Positions 31,680 through 39,952 of a DNA stretch of 41,952 nucleotides are shown here, in pieces (position 1 is the first letter of the stretch; each line of letters starts with the position of its first letter). The position numbers were made by a program, and so were the translations under genes. The notes beneath the pieces were generated by a model. The model did no database searches, was not told the DNA's origin, and saw only the letters and a list, made by a program, of their open reading frames with translations. The stretch comes from Bacteroidota bacterium (GTDB lineage Bacteria; Bacteroidota; Bacteroidia; Palsa-948), in assembly GCA_023251625.1 (NCBI GenBank), contig JAHEYK010000007.1:1-41952 (forward strand), given 5' to 3'.

Positions 31680-33596
31680 ATGGCGCGGGTAATTGAAATA
31701 AATAAATCAACTAAGTCCCTTGATGATGTTCACTCTACCGTGGATACCGTCCGATATTCGGGTTTCTGGAAAAAACTTTTTGCCTTTGTAGGCCCTGCTT
31801 ATCTGGTCAGTGTGGGCTATATGGATCCCGGCAACTGGGCAACCGACATAGCGGGAGGAAGCAAATTTGGATATGCGTTGGTGTGGGTTCTTATTATGAG
31901 TAACCTGATGGCGCTTTTACTGCAAAGCTTAAGCGCACGTTTGGGTTTGGTTCGGGGATTGGATCTGGCACAGGCTTCGAAAGAAGCATATCATCCTGTC
32001 ATAAACTTTTTCAATTGGATACTCTGTGAGATTGCCATAGCCGCTTGTGACCTTGCAGAGGTGATCGGAATGGCTATTGGGTTACAGCTATTGTTTCACA
32101 TCCCCTTGCTGGCCGGAGTTTCCATTACGGTGCTTGACACGGTGCTTATCTTGTTCCTTCAGCGATACGGCATGCGTAAAATGGAGGCCTTCATCCTGGC
32201 GCTTATCGCTACCATTGGTTTTGCTTTTATCTGTGAAATGATCTTTGCAAAACCCGTAGGAGCTGAGCTTGTCAAAGGCCTTATCCCTTCTATTCCGAAT
32301 GCAGATGCACTGTATATCGCCATTGGTATTATAGGGGCAACAGTGATGCCGCATAATCTGTATTTGCATTCTGCATTGGTGCAAACCCGAAAATTTGAAC
32401 GATCCAAAGAAGGGATCCGTTCTGCACTAAAATTTAATTTGATCGATACCACCGTGGCACTCAACATTGCTTTGTTTGTGAATGCAGCCATCCTGATCCT
32501 TGCTGCTGCCACGTTTTACAATGCGGGCATGAACAATGTTACAGAAATACAAGATGCGTATAAACTCCTCGATGGGATCCTCGGGACCAAATTCGCCCCG
32601 ATCTTATTTGCGGTTGCTCTGATCGCGGCCGGACAAAGTTCCACACTCACCGGAACATTATCCGGCCAAATTGTGATGGAAGGTTACCTTAATCTTCGCT
32701 TGCAGCCATGGCTTCGTAGGCTGATCACACGATTGATCGCGATCATTCCGGCATTTATCACGATTACTTATTTTGGAGAAGAAAGCACCGGCGACCTGCT
32801 GGTGCTGAGCCAGGTGATTTTGAGCCTGCAGCTTGGTTTTGCCGTGATCCCGCTCATTCATTTTACCAGTGACAAAAAGAAGATGGGAGATTTTGTGATC
32901 AAGCCCTGGGTAAAAATCTGTGCATGGATCACTGCCGGCATTATTGTTTCGCTCAATGTGAAACTGGTGATAGATACTATTATGGGCTGGGTAACGGCCA
33001 GCGCAAACCCTTTGCCTCTTTATCTGATAGTGATCCCGGTTGCATCGGCAGCCGGCATTCTTTTGCTGTATGTGATATTTGCGCCATTCGTACGTAAATT
33101 CACTGCCGGAGATTCTAAACTTCCACATGGTGAGGCGATCGCTCTTACGATCCCTGCCGGGCTTAATTTCCCGATAGAAAGCCGTTACAAAAAAATTGCG
33201 ATAACTGTCGACTTTTCGTTTTCAGATTCACGTGCTGTGATAGAAGCTCTGGGGCAGGGAGGGCGCAAGGCCCAATACATACTTCTGCATGTGGTAGAAA
33301 CAGCCGGCGCCCTTATGATGCGTGAAGACATTGACGATCATGAAACATCGGCCGATGCAGCGAGTTTGAGAATGTACGTAGAACAGTTGCAGAAGTTAGG
33401 ACTTGATGCAAGCCTTAAGTTGGGCTATGGCAACCCGAAACTTTCAATTCCTGATCTGGTGGAGGAATCTAATGCCGATCTCTTGGTGATGGGTGCGCAT
33501 GGCCATGGAACGTTAAAAGATATCGCTTTTGGTACAACGCTTGAATCGGTCAGGCACAATGTGAAAATTCCGGTGATGATCGTTCGGGAGAAATAA
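31680..33596 (+). CDS. mntH: Nramp-family Mn2+/Fe2+ transporter fused to a universal stress protein domain
   Basis: 638 residues. Residues ~25-470 are an Nramp transporter with about 11 membrane helices: the metal site is formed by DPGN in helix 1 (GYMDPGNWATDIAG) and MPHNLYLH in helix 6. Residues ~490-638 are a UspA-type domain with the nucleotide-binding pattern G-2x-G-9x-G-T in GAHGHGTLKDIAFGTT. The transporter takes up Mn2+ (or Fe2+) with protons at the inner membrane; the USP part is cytoplasmic and may sense ATP or stress. I know this fusion from other Bacteroidota, so it is unusual as biology but probably not new. It is controlled with the upstream regulator. Its stop touches the stop of the converging gene. 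Confidence 0.92.
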   Translation: MARVIEINKSTKSLDDVHSTVDTVRYSGFWKKLFAFVGPAYLVSVGYMDPGNWATDIAGGSKFGYALVWVLIMSNLMALLLQSLSARLGLVRGLDLAQASKEAYHPVINFFNWILCEIAIAACDLAEVIGMAIGLQLLFHIPLLAGVSITVLDTVLILFLQRYGMRKMEAFILALIATIGFAFICEMIFAKPVGAELVKGLIPSIPNADALYIAIGIIGATVMPHNLYLHSALVQTRKFERSKEGIRSALKFNLIDTTVALNIALFVNAAILILAAATFYNAGMNNVTEIQDAYKLLDGILGTKFAPILFAVALIAAGQSSTLTGTLSGQIVMEGYLNLRLQPWLRRLITRLIAIIPAFITITYFGEESTGDLLVLSQVILSLQLGFAVIPLIHFTSDKKKMGDFVIKPWVKICAWITAGIIVSLNVKLVIDTIMGWVTASANPLPLYLIVIPVASAAGILLLYVIFAPFVRKFTAGDSKLPHGEAIALTIPAGLNFPIESRYKKIAITVDFSFSDSRAVIEALGQGGRKAQYILLHVVETAGALMMREDIDDHETSADAASLRMYVEQLQKLGLDASLKLGYGNPKLSIPDLVEESNADLLVMGAHGHGTLKDIAFGTTLESVRHNVKIPVMIVREK

Positions 33597-33986
33597 TTAC
33601 TTCATCCTTTTTTTCCATTCATTATCCAGCCATGCAATAGCTTCATTTTTTGTTTTAAACATGCGGCATGGACATGGATACTTAATGAACTGGATCATAA
33701 AATTTCCCAGGATGCGTTGAGCCAGCGAATGGATGACAATCGCCTGTGCTACAATATCCTTGTATTTATCCTTGGTCATCGACTCTTTCTGAGCCGCAAA
33801 GGTTATTGACATGTCAGGAGTGGTGAGTACGAGCGAGAGAAATTTTTTCCCTCCGGTGATCTCAACGGACGCCCTGTGGTCTGTCTTAACGTGATGAACA
33901 TCGATCTCGATATCTTTAAGAACCTCGCAGGTAAGCATCCTGCCGTCAAAAGATAATTTCAGGGTCTCTGTGTATGCTTCCCTCAT
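33597..33986 (-). CDS. Small cytoplasmic protein of unknown function (SpoIIAA/STAS-like fold possible)
   Basis: 129 residues from ATG 33986; the TTG three codons upstream is in the -7 box and rejected. The sequence alternates strands and helices (VEITGGKKFLSLVLTTP, KYKDIVAQAIVIHSLAQRIL) and ends FKTKNEAIAWLDNEW, a phrase typical of SpoIIAA/STAS-like small proteins of Bacteroidota. I cannot name its partner. It converges on the Nramp gene with no base between the two stops. The -7 box TATATTTG ends 6 nt before the ATG, so the mRNA is predicted to be leaderless. Confidence 0.75.
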   Translation of the reverse strand: MREAYTETLKLSFDGRMLTCEVLKDIEIDVHHVKTDHRASVEITGGKKFLSLVLTTPDMSITFAAQKESMTKDKYKDIVAQAIVIHSLAQRILGNFMIQFIKYPCPCRMFKTKNEAIAWLDNEWKKRMK

Positions 33987-33992
33987 CAGAAG

Positions 33993-34000
33993 CAAATATA
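33993..34000 (-). promoter_or_regulatory. -7 promoter element TATATTTG directly before the 129-aa protein gene
   Basis: Exact TAnnTTTG match on the - strand; 6 nt (CTTCTG) to the ATG at 33986. No -33 TTG at the usual spacing. Confidence 0.6.
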
Positions 34001-34035
34001 AGTAAACTTATTGATTAATAATATTGGAGCAATCC

Positions 34036-34908
34036 TTATTTCTTGTTCACCAGATAAACCCCAACAAGAATTACGAGGATAGAGGCAATATGCCTTAACG
34101 TGATCACTTCTCCGTCAAAGAGCCCCCACATCATGGCAACAATGGGGATCAGGTACGTTACAGAGGATGAAAAAAGTGCACCTGTATTTTTGACGAGCAG
34201 GTTGAATACCATCACGGATATAGCAGTGCCTGCAATTGCAAGAATGGCTACAAACCCCAGGCTGCTCCAAAAAAGTGGGTGGTGGTATGCTGCTGCAACA
34301 TCGGTACAGATGAAAATAATTCCGCCAAACGGGCCTACCATCATCATAGACCAGCAGGTGGTGGCAATAGAATGATATCCACCTGCATACCGGCGGATCA
34401 GGTTTACACTCATTCCGTAAAAGAGGGTTGCTATAACAACATAACCGCCATAGTTGATATTGATGCCAAGGTCAGAGATCTTCTGAGGGATCAGTAAACC
34501 TACTGCGCCCGCCAAGCCGATCAATACTCCGGCCACATTAATAGCTTTTGCTTTTGCCCGGAATAAAAGTATTCCGAGAATAAGTGTAAAGAGAGGAGTA
34601 AGGGAGTTGAGCATTCCGGTAAGCGAAGAACTGATCCCTGTTTCCGCAGCCGTAAAAAGAAAGGCAGGAATAAAATTTCCGCACAGGCCGATCGCCATGA
34701 ATTTATACCAGTCTTTGCCTTCTGTTCTTTTTACATACCGCACAGAGAAAGGAAGGATAAATAAAAACGCAATGAACATACGCAGTGCCGCCACCTGAGT
34801 ATCGTTGAACGCTTCAAGTCCACGTTTCATCAGGATGAACGAACTGCCCCAGATGAGAGCGAGAATGAGGAGTATAGCCCAGTTCCAGAATTTGGTGTTG
34901 AAATTCAC
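34036..34908 (-). CDS. DMT-superfamily (EamA) transporter
   Basis: 290 residues with about ten membrane helices and the internal EamA duplication. The first helix, WNWAILLILALIWGSSFILM, is the usual EamA opening, and the second half repeats the pattern (VIATLFYGMSVNLIRRYAGG, then LVKNTGALFSSSVTYLIPIV). Members export amino acids or other metabolites or act in uptake; the substrate cannot be read from sequence. The start is a GTG: helix 1 begins at residue 8, so no later start is possible, and no ATG lies upstream in frame. The -7 box TATATTTG ends only 4 nt before it, again predicting a leaderless mRNA. Confidence 0.9.
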   Translation of the reverse strand: MNFNTKFWNWAILLILALIWGSSFILMKRGLEAFNDTQVAALRMFIAFLFILPFSVRYVKRTEGKDWYKFMAIGLCGNFIPAFLFTAAETGISSSLTGMLNSLTPLFTLILGILLFRAKAKAINVAGVLIGLAGAVGLLIPQKISDLGININYGGYVVIATLFYGMSVNLIRRYAGGYHSIATTCWSMMMVGPFGGIIFICTDVAAAYHHPLFWSSLGFVAILAIAGTAISVMVFNLLVKNTGALFSSSVTYLIPIVAMMWGLFDGEVITLRHIASILVILVGVYLVNKK

Positions 34909-34912
34909 CGTG

Positions 34913-34920
34913 CAAATATA
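34913..34920 (-). promoter_or_regulatory. -7 promoter element TATATTTG directly before the EamA gene
   Basis: Exact TAnnTTTG match on the - strand; 4 nt (CACG) to the GTG start at 34908. Confidence 0.6.
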
Positions 34921-35016
34921 CGATGGTCGATATACGATATGCGAAAAGTGAAGGTGTTAATTTTGTATTTTGGCTGCTAATCGTATTTCGTACATCCGAT
35001 TTCTGATTTCGTATTC

Positions 35017-35466
35017 ATGAGTTCAACTGTTGACATAAAAAACCGCAGGGCCTCTTTTGAGTTTTCTTTTCTTGAAAGATATACAGCCGGTATGGTCTTA
35101 AAAGGTTCGGAAATAAAATCCATCCGCGAAGGCAAGGCAACGATCAACGATGCGCATTGCATGGTACATAATGGAGAACTTTTTATAAAAGGAATGCATA
35201 TTGCTGAATATAAAAATGCAGGCCAGTATGGCCATATACCTGTGAGCGACCGGAAACTGCTTCTCACTAAAAAAGAATTGAAAGATCTTGAAGATGCACT
35301 CAAGAACAAAGGGCTTACCATCATTCCTTTACATCTTTTCTTGAATAAAAGAGGATATGCTAAAATAGAGATCGCACTCGCCAAAGGAAAAAAGACCCAC
35401 GACAAACGCGATACGATGAAAAAACGTGATACGGATCGGGAGATACGAAGGGAATTTGGCAAATAA
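35017..35466 (+). CDS. smpB: SsrA-binding protein SmpB
   Basis: 149 residues, normal length. Conserved features are NRRASFEFSFLERYTAGMVL, KGSEIKSIREGKATINDAHC and the basic C-terminal tail (KGKKTHDKRDTMKKRDTDRE) that enters the ribosomal decoding centre. SmpB brings tmRNA to stalled ribosomes for trans-translation. A TAATTTTG box (34958-34965) 51 nt upstream fits the -7 consensus. The region between that box and the start holds repeated TCGTATTTCG-like words. The tmRNA gene itself is not in the window. Confidence 0.97.
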   Translation: MSSTVDIKNRRASFEFSFLERYTAGMVLKGSEIKSIREGKATINDAHCMVHNGELFIKGMHIAEYKNAGQYGHIPVSDRKLLLTKKELKDLEDALKNKGLTIIPLHLFLNKRGYAKIEIALAKGKKTHDKRDTMKKRDTDREIRREFGK

Positions 35467-35562
35467 TACCATTACCTAATATAAAATAATCCAAAGGCAG
35501 TGGTATTATGCCGATCGAACAAGGGCATTATTGGTTGGACCATTCCCAATTGAGCATAGGCA

Positions 35563-35590
35563 TAAAAAACCCCGGAGAAGTTCCCCGGGG
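35563..35590 (-). terminator. Rho-independent terminator of the outer-membrane protein gene
   Basis: On the - strand CCCCGG (35590-35585) pairs with CCGGGG (35575-35570) across a 9-nt loop and is followed by six T. It lies 25 bp behind the stop at 35615. Confidence 0.85.
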
Positions 35591-35614
35591 CTCTTTAATT
35601 ATTATTTACAACTC

Positions 35615-36487
35615 TTAGAAGTGCATGGTGATCATCAATTGGCCGGTTGACATCATCATACCGCTGTTGATGTCATTGTCAATTCCCCAAGAGGATGTAC
35701 CACCTGTTTTCATAGTGGTAGTAGCTACAGCGTTTTTAGCAGCATCCCAGTATTCTGTAGATCTGCTGCCATCTCCTTGATTGGAGAAGCCAAAACCCCA
35801 TCCGAATTCTGCACCTACAGAAAGCTTAGGAAGGATAAAATACTCTGCTCCGATAAAGCCGCGCACACCGATCATGAAAGCTGATCCGGCTGCGTTATCC
35901 TTGGTCCAGGTAGCTCCTGCCTGGTTGGTACCAAAATTAGTTCTGGTAGGAACCTGGTTGGTAGTAGAGAAGGCATTTCCATAAGCATACGTAGTATCGC
36001 TTCCGAGAATGCCGAACATTAACATCGCTCCGTAAAATCCTTGTAAGCGTGTTTTGCCTCTTCTCATTTCCATTCCACCTCCTAAAATAATGTTGCGCTG
36101 AGAAACTGATTTCGAATCTTTAACAGTAACATCAGGAAGTGCTTGTCCATCTTGCTTGCTGTAAGCATTTTGAGTATTACCTCCGAATCCAAGGCGCAGC
36201 ATCACGCGGTAAGCTGTTTTTTCGTCTTTGAAATACTTTCCTGTGATAGAAAGATTTGTTCCGGTAACATAACCCCAGGTAGGTGCATTGTTTGCAGCGT
36301 TACCAAGGAAACTTCCTACATACGTCAACACAGGGGATGCGTCAATACCCAATGCCCAGTCTCCTGTTTCAGGAAGCATGGTTGCTCCCCTTTTGGACGT
36401 CAGTTCGGTCGCAGCAGGAGGAGTTGTTTGTGCAAAAACACCTGATGTACAAAGTGCTAATGCCATTAATACTAATGTTTTTCTCAT
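35615..36487 (-). CDS. Putative outer-membrane beta-barrel protein
   Basis: 290 residues from ATG 36487, which begins the signal peptide MRKTLVLMALALCTSGVFAQ; the frame continues 17 codons upstream through a palindrome and the promoter, so that start is rejected. The mature part alternates glycine/aromatic-rich strands (DWALGIDASPVLTYVGSFLG, AYRVMLRLGFGG, VGAEFGWGFGFSNQ) and ends in the aromatic residue F (MITMHF), as outer-membrane barrels do. About 10-12 strands seem possible. No specific family is recognised; similar proteins are often abundant porin-like components. The strong promoter, leader palindrome and terminator suggest high expression as a single gene. Confidence 0.8.
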   Translation of the reverse strand: MRKTLVLMALALCTSGVFAQTTPPAATELTSKRGATMLPETGDWALGIDASPVLTYVGSFLGNAANNAPTWGYVTGTNLSITGKYFKDEKTAYRVMLRLGFGGNTQNAYSKQDGQALPDVTVKDSKSVSQRNIILGGGMEMRRGKTRLQGFYGAMLMFGILGSDTTYAYGNAFSTTNQVPTRTNFGTNQAGATWTKDNAAGSAFMIGVRGFIGAEYFILPKLSVGAEFGWGFGFSNQGDGSRSTEYWDAAKNAVATTTMKTGGTSSWGIDNDINSGMMMSTGQLMITMHF

Positions 36488-36505
36488 AATTGTTGGTTTA
36501 TTCAT

Positions 36506-36521
36506 TCCTGATAGATCAGGA
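36506..36521. repeat. Palindrome in the leader of the outer-membrane protein gene
   Basis: TCCTGATAGATCAGGA has 7-bp arms and a 2-nt centre. It sits between the transcription start expected from the -7 box and the ATG, so it would form a hairpin in the 5' leader. It resembles the palindrome TCCCGATAGCTATCGGGA found in the terminator after siaC. Confidence 0.6.
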
Positions 36522-36535
36522 ACAAGGTTGATGCG

Positions 36536-36566
36536 CAAAGCTACATTGCCCTCTTGCTATTACCAA
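36536..36566 (-). promoter_or_regulatory. Promoter TTG-N20-TAGCTTTG of the outer-membrane protein gene
   Basis: On the - strand TTG (36566-36564) and the exact -7 box TAGCTTTG (36543-36536) are 20 bp apart, giving a leader of roughly 43 nt to the ATG at 36487. Confidence 0.75.
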
Positions 36567-36710
36567 TACCTTATTTTCTTGTTATGAACAGAGATTTGTT
36601 AATTGGGAGGATCCTGTTAATTCAGCTAATCAAGTGAAAAAAGTGTCTTTTTTACTTAATTAGGTATTGTCAATTTATTGTAGAGGCATAAAAAACGACT
36701 TTGTAAAACT

Positions 36711-36780
36711 TCGTGTCTTAGTCTCTTTGTGGCAAAACTTCAGCCACTAAGACACAAAGGCTCAAAGAAGCACAAAGAAA
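36711..36780. repeat. Dispersed inverted repeat of GTGTCTTAGT / ACTAAGACAC words
   Basis: GTGTCTTAGT (36713-36722) and ACTAAGACAC (36746-36755) are exact reverse complements, flanked by CTTTGTGGC and CACAAAGGCTCAAAG words. This is a common Bacteroidota intergenic repeat. With the promoter at 36536-36566 it is the main content of the 330-bp gap 36488-36817; the part 36570-36710 is AT-rich and shows nothing else. Confidence 0.65.
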
Positions 36781-36817
36781 TCTATATTTATTTAACATAA
36801 ACTGATTAAAAACTGAT

Positions 36818-37483
36818 TCACTTGTTTTTCTGCGTGAGCATAGGCACGAACTTGAATGCTCCATGTTCAGTTTGCCTGAACTCAGTATCCGAAATTTTTT
36901 CAATGAGAAACATTTCTTGCGTGCTGCCTTCGCCAACGGGTATGACCATCCGGCCACCGACCTTGAGTTGTTGTTTTAGAGGCTCCGGAATGAAAGGAGC
37001 TCCGGCTGTGACTATTATTTTATCAAATGGAGCAAACCCTTCAAGTCCAACGTAGCCATCGCCATAAAACATTTTGGGTGAATATCCTACTTTGGGCAGC
37101 AATACTTTTGTTTTGTCGTAAAGTTCTTTTTGACGTTCGATCGTAAATACCTTTGCGCCTGTTTCAAGTAATATACAGGTCTGGTATCCGCTGCCTGTTC
37201 CGATCTCAAGCACTTTATCTCCGGGTTTGATTTGAAGAAGTTGTGTTTGCATCGCCACGGTGAAGGGCTGTGAAATGGTTTGTCCTGCTTCTATGGGAAA
37301 TGCTTTATCCTCATAGGCAAACTTGATGAAGGTGGTGTTGAAGAAAAAATGCCTTTTTACCTTTCCGATCGCGTTTAGTACATTTCTATCGGTAATGCCT
37401 TTGCCGGATAATTCCTTAACAAGTCGCTCGCGCAGGCCCTGGTGAAGAGGTTCGTCTTTTAATTGGCTCGGAGAAACTGACAT
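36818..37483 (-). CDS. pcm: Protein-L-isoaspartate O-methyltransferase
   Basis: 221 residues. The SAM-binding motif I is VLEIGTGSGYQTCILLETGA, post-I is VFTIERQKELY, and the family motif PFDKIIVTAGAPFIPEPLKQ with PVGEGSTQEMFLIEK is present; the substrate-binding segment PIEAGQTISQPFTVAMQTQL is near residue 70. The enzyme methylates isoaspartyl residues in aged proteins and starts their repair. It reads away from the next genes; no clear TAnnTTTG box is in front of the ATG, only the near-match TATATTGA. Confidence 0.95.
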   Translation of the reverse strand: MSVSPSQLKDEPLHQGLRERLVKELSGKGITDRNVLNAIGKVKRHFFFNTTFIKFAYEDKAFPIEAGQTISQPFTVAMQTQLLQIKPGDKVLEIGTGSGYQTCILLETGAKVFTIERQKELYDKTKVLLPKVGYSPKMFYGDGYVGLEGFAPFDKIIVTAGAPFIPEPLKQQLKVGGRMVIPVGEGSTQEMFLIEKISDTEFRQTEHGAFKFVPMLTQKNK

Positions 37484-37556
37484 GTCAATATACGAAGTTA
37501 GATATACAAAGTACGAAGAGAATTAATACAATATACAAGTTGAAATATGAATTCAT

Positions 37557-37564
37557 TACATTTG
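37557..37564 (+). promoter_or_regulatory. -7 promoter element TACATTTG of the four-helix-bundle gene
   Basis: Exact TAnnTTTG match, 44 nt before the ATG at 37609, in an AT-rich gap with repeated TATACAA/GTACGAAG words. Confidence 0.5.
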
Positions 37565-37608
37565 CAAAAGTAACATGAAGTAGGGAATAGAATCTATGAT
37601 TTACTAAC

Positions 37609-37965
37609 ATGACCAAAGTAGAATTACTTGCCAGGTTTAGACAGTTTGCCATTGATGTTGCATTGTTGATTAATGATTTGCCAAAAAACACCATTAATAA
37701 TACATATTGCGGGCAATTGATAAGATCGTCAAGTTCTACAGGTGCGAATTATCGTGCATCGCAAAGAGCTAAATCGACTGCCGATTTTATTAATAAACTA
37801 AAAATTGTTGAGGAAGAAGCCGATGAGTCTATTTTCTTTTTGGATTTGCTTAGCGTTTTTAATTCTCAATTTAAAGACAGAATCGAAAAGCTGATGAAAG
37901 AAGCAAATGAACTACTTTCAATTACTGTCGCATCAATAATCACAGCACGAAACAACAATAAATAA
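37609..37965 (+). CDS. Four-helix-bundle protein of the 23S rRNA intervening-sequence (S23/IVP) family
   Basis: 118 residues, all helical. The signature is clear: FAIDVALLINDLPKN, then QLIRSSSSTGANYRASQRAK and IVEEEADESIFFLDL, followed by a Lys/Glu-rich last helix. Relatives were first seen as open frames inside intervening sequences of 23S rRNA, but free-standing copies are frequent in Bacteroidota; this one is not in an rRNA gene. The function is unknown; a helical bundle with a conserved basic face suggests binding of nucleic acid or protein. Both flanks hold short repeated TATATCG/CGTATTTCG-like words. Confidence 0.88.
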   Translation: MTKVELLARFRQFAIDVALLINDLPKNTINNTYCGQLIRSSSSTGANYRASQRAKSTADFINKLKIVEEEADESIFFLDLLSVFNSQFKDRIEKLMKEANELLSITVASIITARNNNK

Positions 37966-38014
37966 ATGAGGCTTGTATTTTTCGTATATCGCACCTCATA
38001 TTTCGTTTATCAAC

Positions 38015-38998
38015 ATGATTAAGGTAGGATTGATAGGAGTCGGGCATCTTGGAAAGATCCATTTAAAACTTCTTAAAGAGATCCCGCAATTTGATGTGGT
38101 GGGTTTTTTTGATGCAGATAAAACAAGAGCGGAGCAAATTCAAAAAGAATTTAATGTGCCTGCATTTAATTCGGTGGATGAACTTATTTCTAAATGCGAT
38201 GCGATAGATATTGTTACGCCCACCATCACGCATCATCAGCTTGCTCTAAAGGCACTGAAGAAGTCGAAGCACGTTTTTATTGAGAAGCCGATCGCTCATA
38301 CACTGGAAGAAGCAAAAGAAATAATGACTTTAGCGGATGAGACAGGGCTGAAAGTGCAGATAGGGCATGTGGAACGTTTCAACCCGGCCTTTCTTTCCGT
38401 GAAAAAGTATTTTGATAACCCCATGTTCATAGAAACGCATCGGCTTGCGCAGTTCAATCCACGGGGCACGGATGTATCGGTAGTATTGGATCTGATGATT
38501 CATGATATTGATATTGTACTGAGCGTGATCAGGTCGAACGTAAAAAAGATAAACGCCAGCGGAGTAGCGGTGGTAAGCGATACGCCCGATATCTGCAATG
38601 CACGTATTGAATTCGACAACGGAGCTGTAGCCAATGTGACCGCCAGCAGGATCTCTCTGAAGAACATGCGCAAGTCCAGGTTTTTTCAAAAAGATGCATA
38701 CATCTCTGTCGATTTTTTAGAAAAGAAAACGGAGCTTATTCGTATGAAAACAATTCAGGAAGAACCGGCTGATCTGTTTGCAGTTACCATCGACCTGGGT
38801 GAAAAAGGGAAGAAGCAGATATTTTTTGATAACCCCAAAGTGGAGGACAGCAACGCAATAAAAATGGAACTGGAAGCGTTTGCCAATTCCATTCAGAACA
38901 ATACGCCTGCAGTGATCTCTGCTGTGGACGGTTTTCGTGCGCTGGAGGTGGCTTTTAAAGTGATGGAGAAAATGCAATCAGCAGTTGAAATAAAATAA
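38015..38998 (+). CDS. Gfo/Idh/MocA-family NAD(P)-dependent oxidoreductase
   Basis: 327 residues from ATG 38015 (a TTG at 37973 is upstream in frame but leads through a repeat-like stretch). The N-terminal Rossmann domain shows GVGHLGKIHLKLL and the cofactor-binding EKPIAHTLEEAKEI; the C-terminal domain has RFNPAF, LMIHDIDIVLSVI and GFRALEVAFKVMEKM. The family oxidises or reduces sugars and related substrates. Since the next-but-one gene makes a sugar transferase, a part in nucleotide-sugar or surface-glycan synthesis is plausible, but the substrate is not known. A lipoprotein gene follows after 3 nt, so the two form an operon. Confidence 0.92.
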   Translation: MIKVGLIGVGHLGKIHLKLLKEIPQFDVVGFFDADKTRAEQIQKEFNVPAFNSVDELISKCDAIDIVTPTITHHQLALKALKKSKHVFIEKPIAHTLEEAKEIMTLADETGLKVQIGHVERFNPAFLSVKKYFDNPMFIETHRLAQFNPRGTDVSVVLDLMIHDIDIVLSVIRSNVKKINASGVAVVSDTPDICNARIEFDNGAVANVTASRISLKNMRKSRFFQKDAYISVDFLEKKTELIRMKTIQEEPADLFAVTIDLGEKGKKQIFFDNPKVEDSNAIKMELEAFANSIQNNTPAVISAVDGFRALEVAFKVMEKMQSAVEIK

Positions 38999-39001
38999 AA
39001 T

Positions 39002-39874
39002 ATGAGCGTAAGGCCCTTTATATCAGGCAGGTATTTATTTATGTTTTTTACCATGGTAGCTGTTGGTTTATCCTGTAATAAAGAAGCGCCAATTCCATCC
39101 TATGTTCATATTGACAGTTTTACACTCACAACCAGCTCGCTCGAAGGAAGTCCCTCTCAAAAAATTGTAGATGCATGGATCTATGTGGAAGATCAGTTTG
39201 TGGGGGCGTTTGAACTGCCTTGCACCGTTCCTATTCTTACTTCGGGAAGCCATAAGATACAAGTCTACCCCGGGATCAAAGAGAATGGAATGATCAAGAC
39301 CCGGATCACGTATCCCTTCTATAACACCTTTGAGCAAACCATCCTTTTTACCCCCGGGCAGATCGTCAACGTGGCTCCAACTACAAGTTATAGGTCAACA
39401 ACGTATTTTGAGTGGAGAGAAGATTTTGAAGGCTCCCAAAGTATTTGCGATTCGATAAGCAGTGATACGGTGATGAGCATCATGACGGTGCCATCCGAAG
39501 TATTTGAGGGAACGGGTAGTGGTGCTGTGTTTCTGGAAAGTGGCAAGAACACCTATTTGGGTTCAACCTGCAATAAATACACCTTGCCTCAAGGGGGTGC
39601 TCAGGTATTCCTTGAGTTGGATTATAATTGCAATACCGAGTTTAATATAGGTGTGATAGGCTACGATGCATCCGGCAACAAGAATGACCAGATAATTGCT
39701 TTGTCGTTGCGCCCTACAACAGGATGGAATAAGGTATATGTTAACATGAGCAGCAGCATTACAAATGCAAATCTTTCATCTAAATTCACGGTTTTCTTTT
39801 CGATGCTTAAAAATTCAACCATCTCCTCATCCTATATGTACCTGGATAATGTGAAGCTCGTCCACTTCAATTAA
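39002..39874 (+). CDS. Putative lipoprotein of unknown function (290 aa)
   Basis: 290 residues. The signal sequence (RYLFMFFTMVAVGLSC) has a lipobox ending in Cys25. The mature protein begins with a PEGA-like part (AWIYVEDQFVGAFELPCTVP, SHKIQVYPGIKENGM) and continues with a jelly-roll-like beta domain (FEWREDFEGS, GAVFLESGKNTYLG, SYMYLDNVKLV). I infer an outer-membrane lipoprotein that may bind glycan, but no family name can be given with confidence. It starts 3 nt behind the oxidoreductase gene and is followed by the sugar-transferase gene after 78 bp. Confidence 0.8.
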   Translation: MSVRPFISGRYLFMFFTMVAVGLSCNKEAPIPSYVHIDSFTLTTSSLEGSPSQKIVDAWIYVEDQFVGAFELPCTVPILTSGSHKIQVYPGIKENGMIKTRITYPFYNTFEQTILFTPGQIVNVAPTTSYRSTTYFEWREDFEGSQSICDSISSDTVMSIMTVPSEVFEGTGSGAVFLESGKNTYLGSTCNKYTLPQGGAQVFLELDYNCNTEFNIGVIGYDASGNKNDQIIALSLRPTTGWNKVYVNMSSSITNANLSSKFTVFFSMLKNSTISSSYMYLDNVKLVHFN

Positions 39875-39952
39875 AGTGCATATCTTGTTAATAACTGAGC
39901 AGTTTATCACTGCAATATCCTCTGATTTATAGCGTTTAGAAAGCAAATTTTC

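Noticed and set aside
37609-37965. S23-type gene as a sign of a 23S rRNA intervening sequence
   Set aside because: No rRNA sequence flanks it; free-standing copies are common in Bacteroidota.
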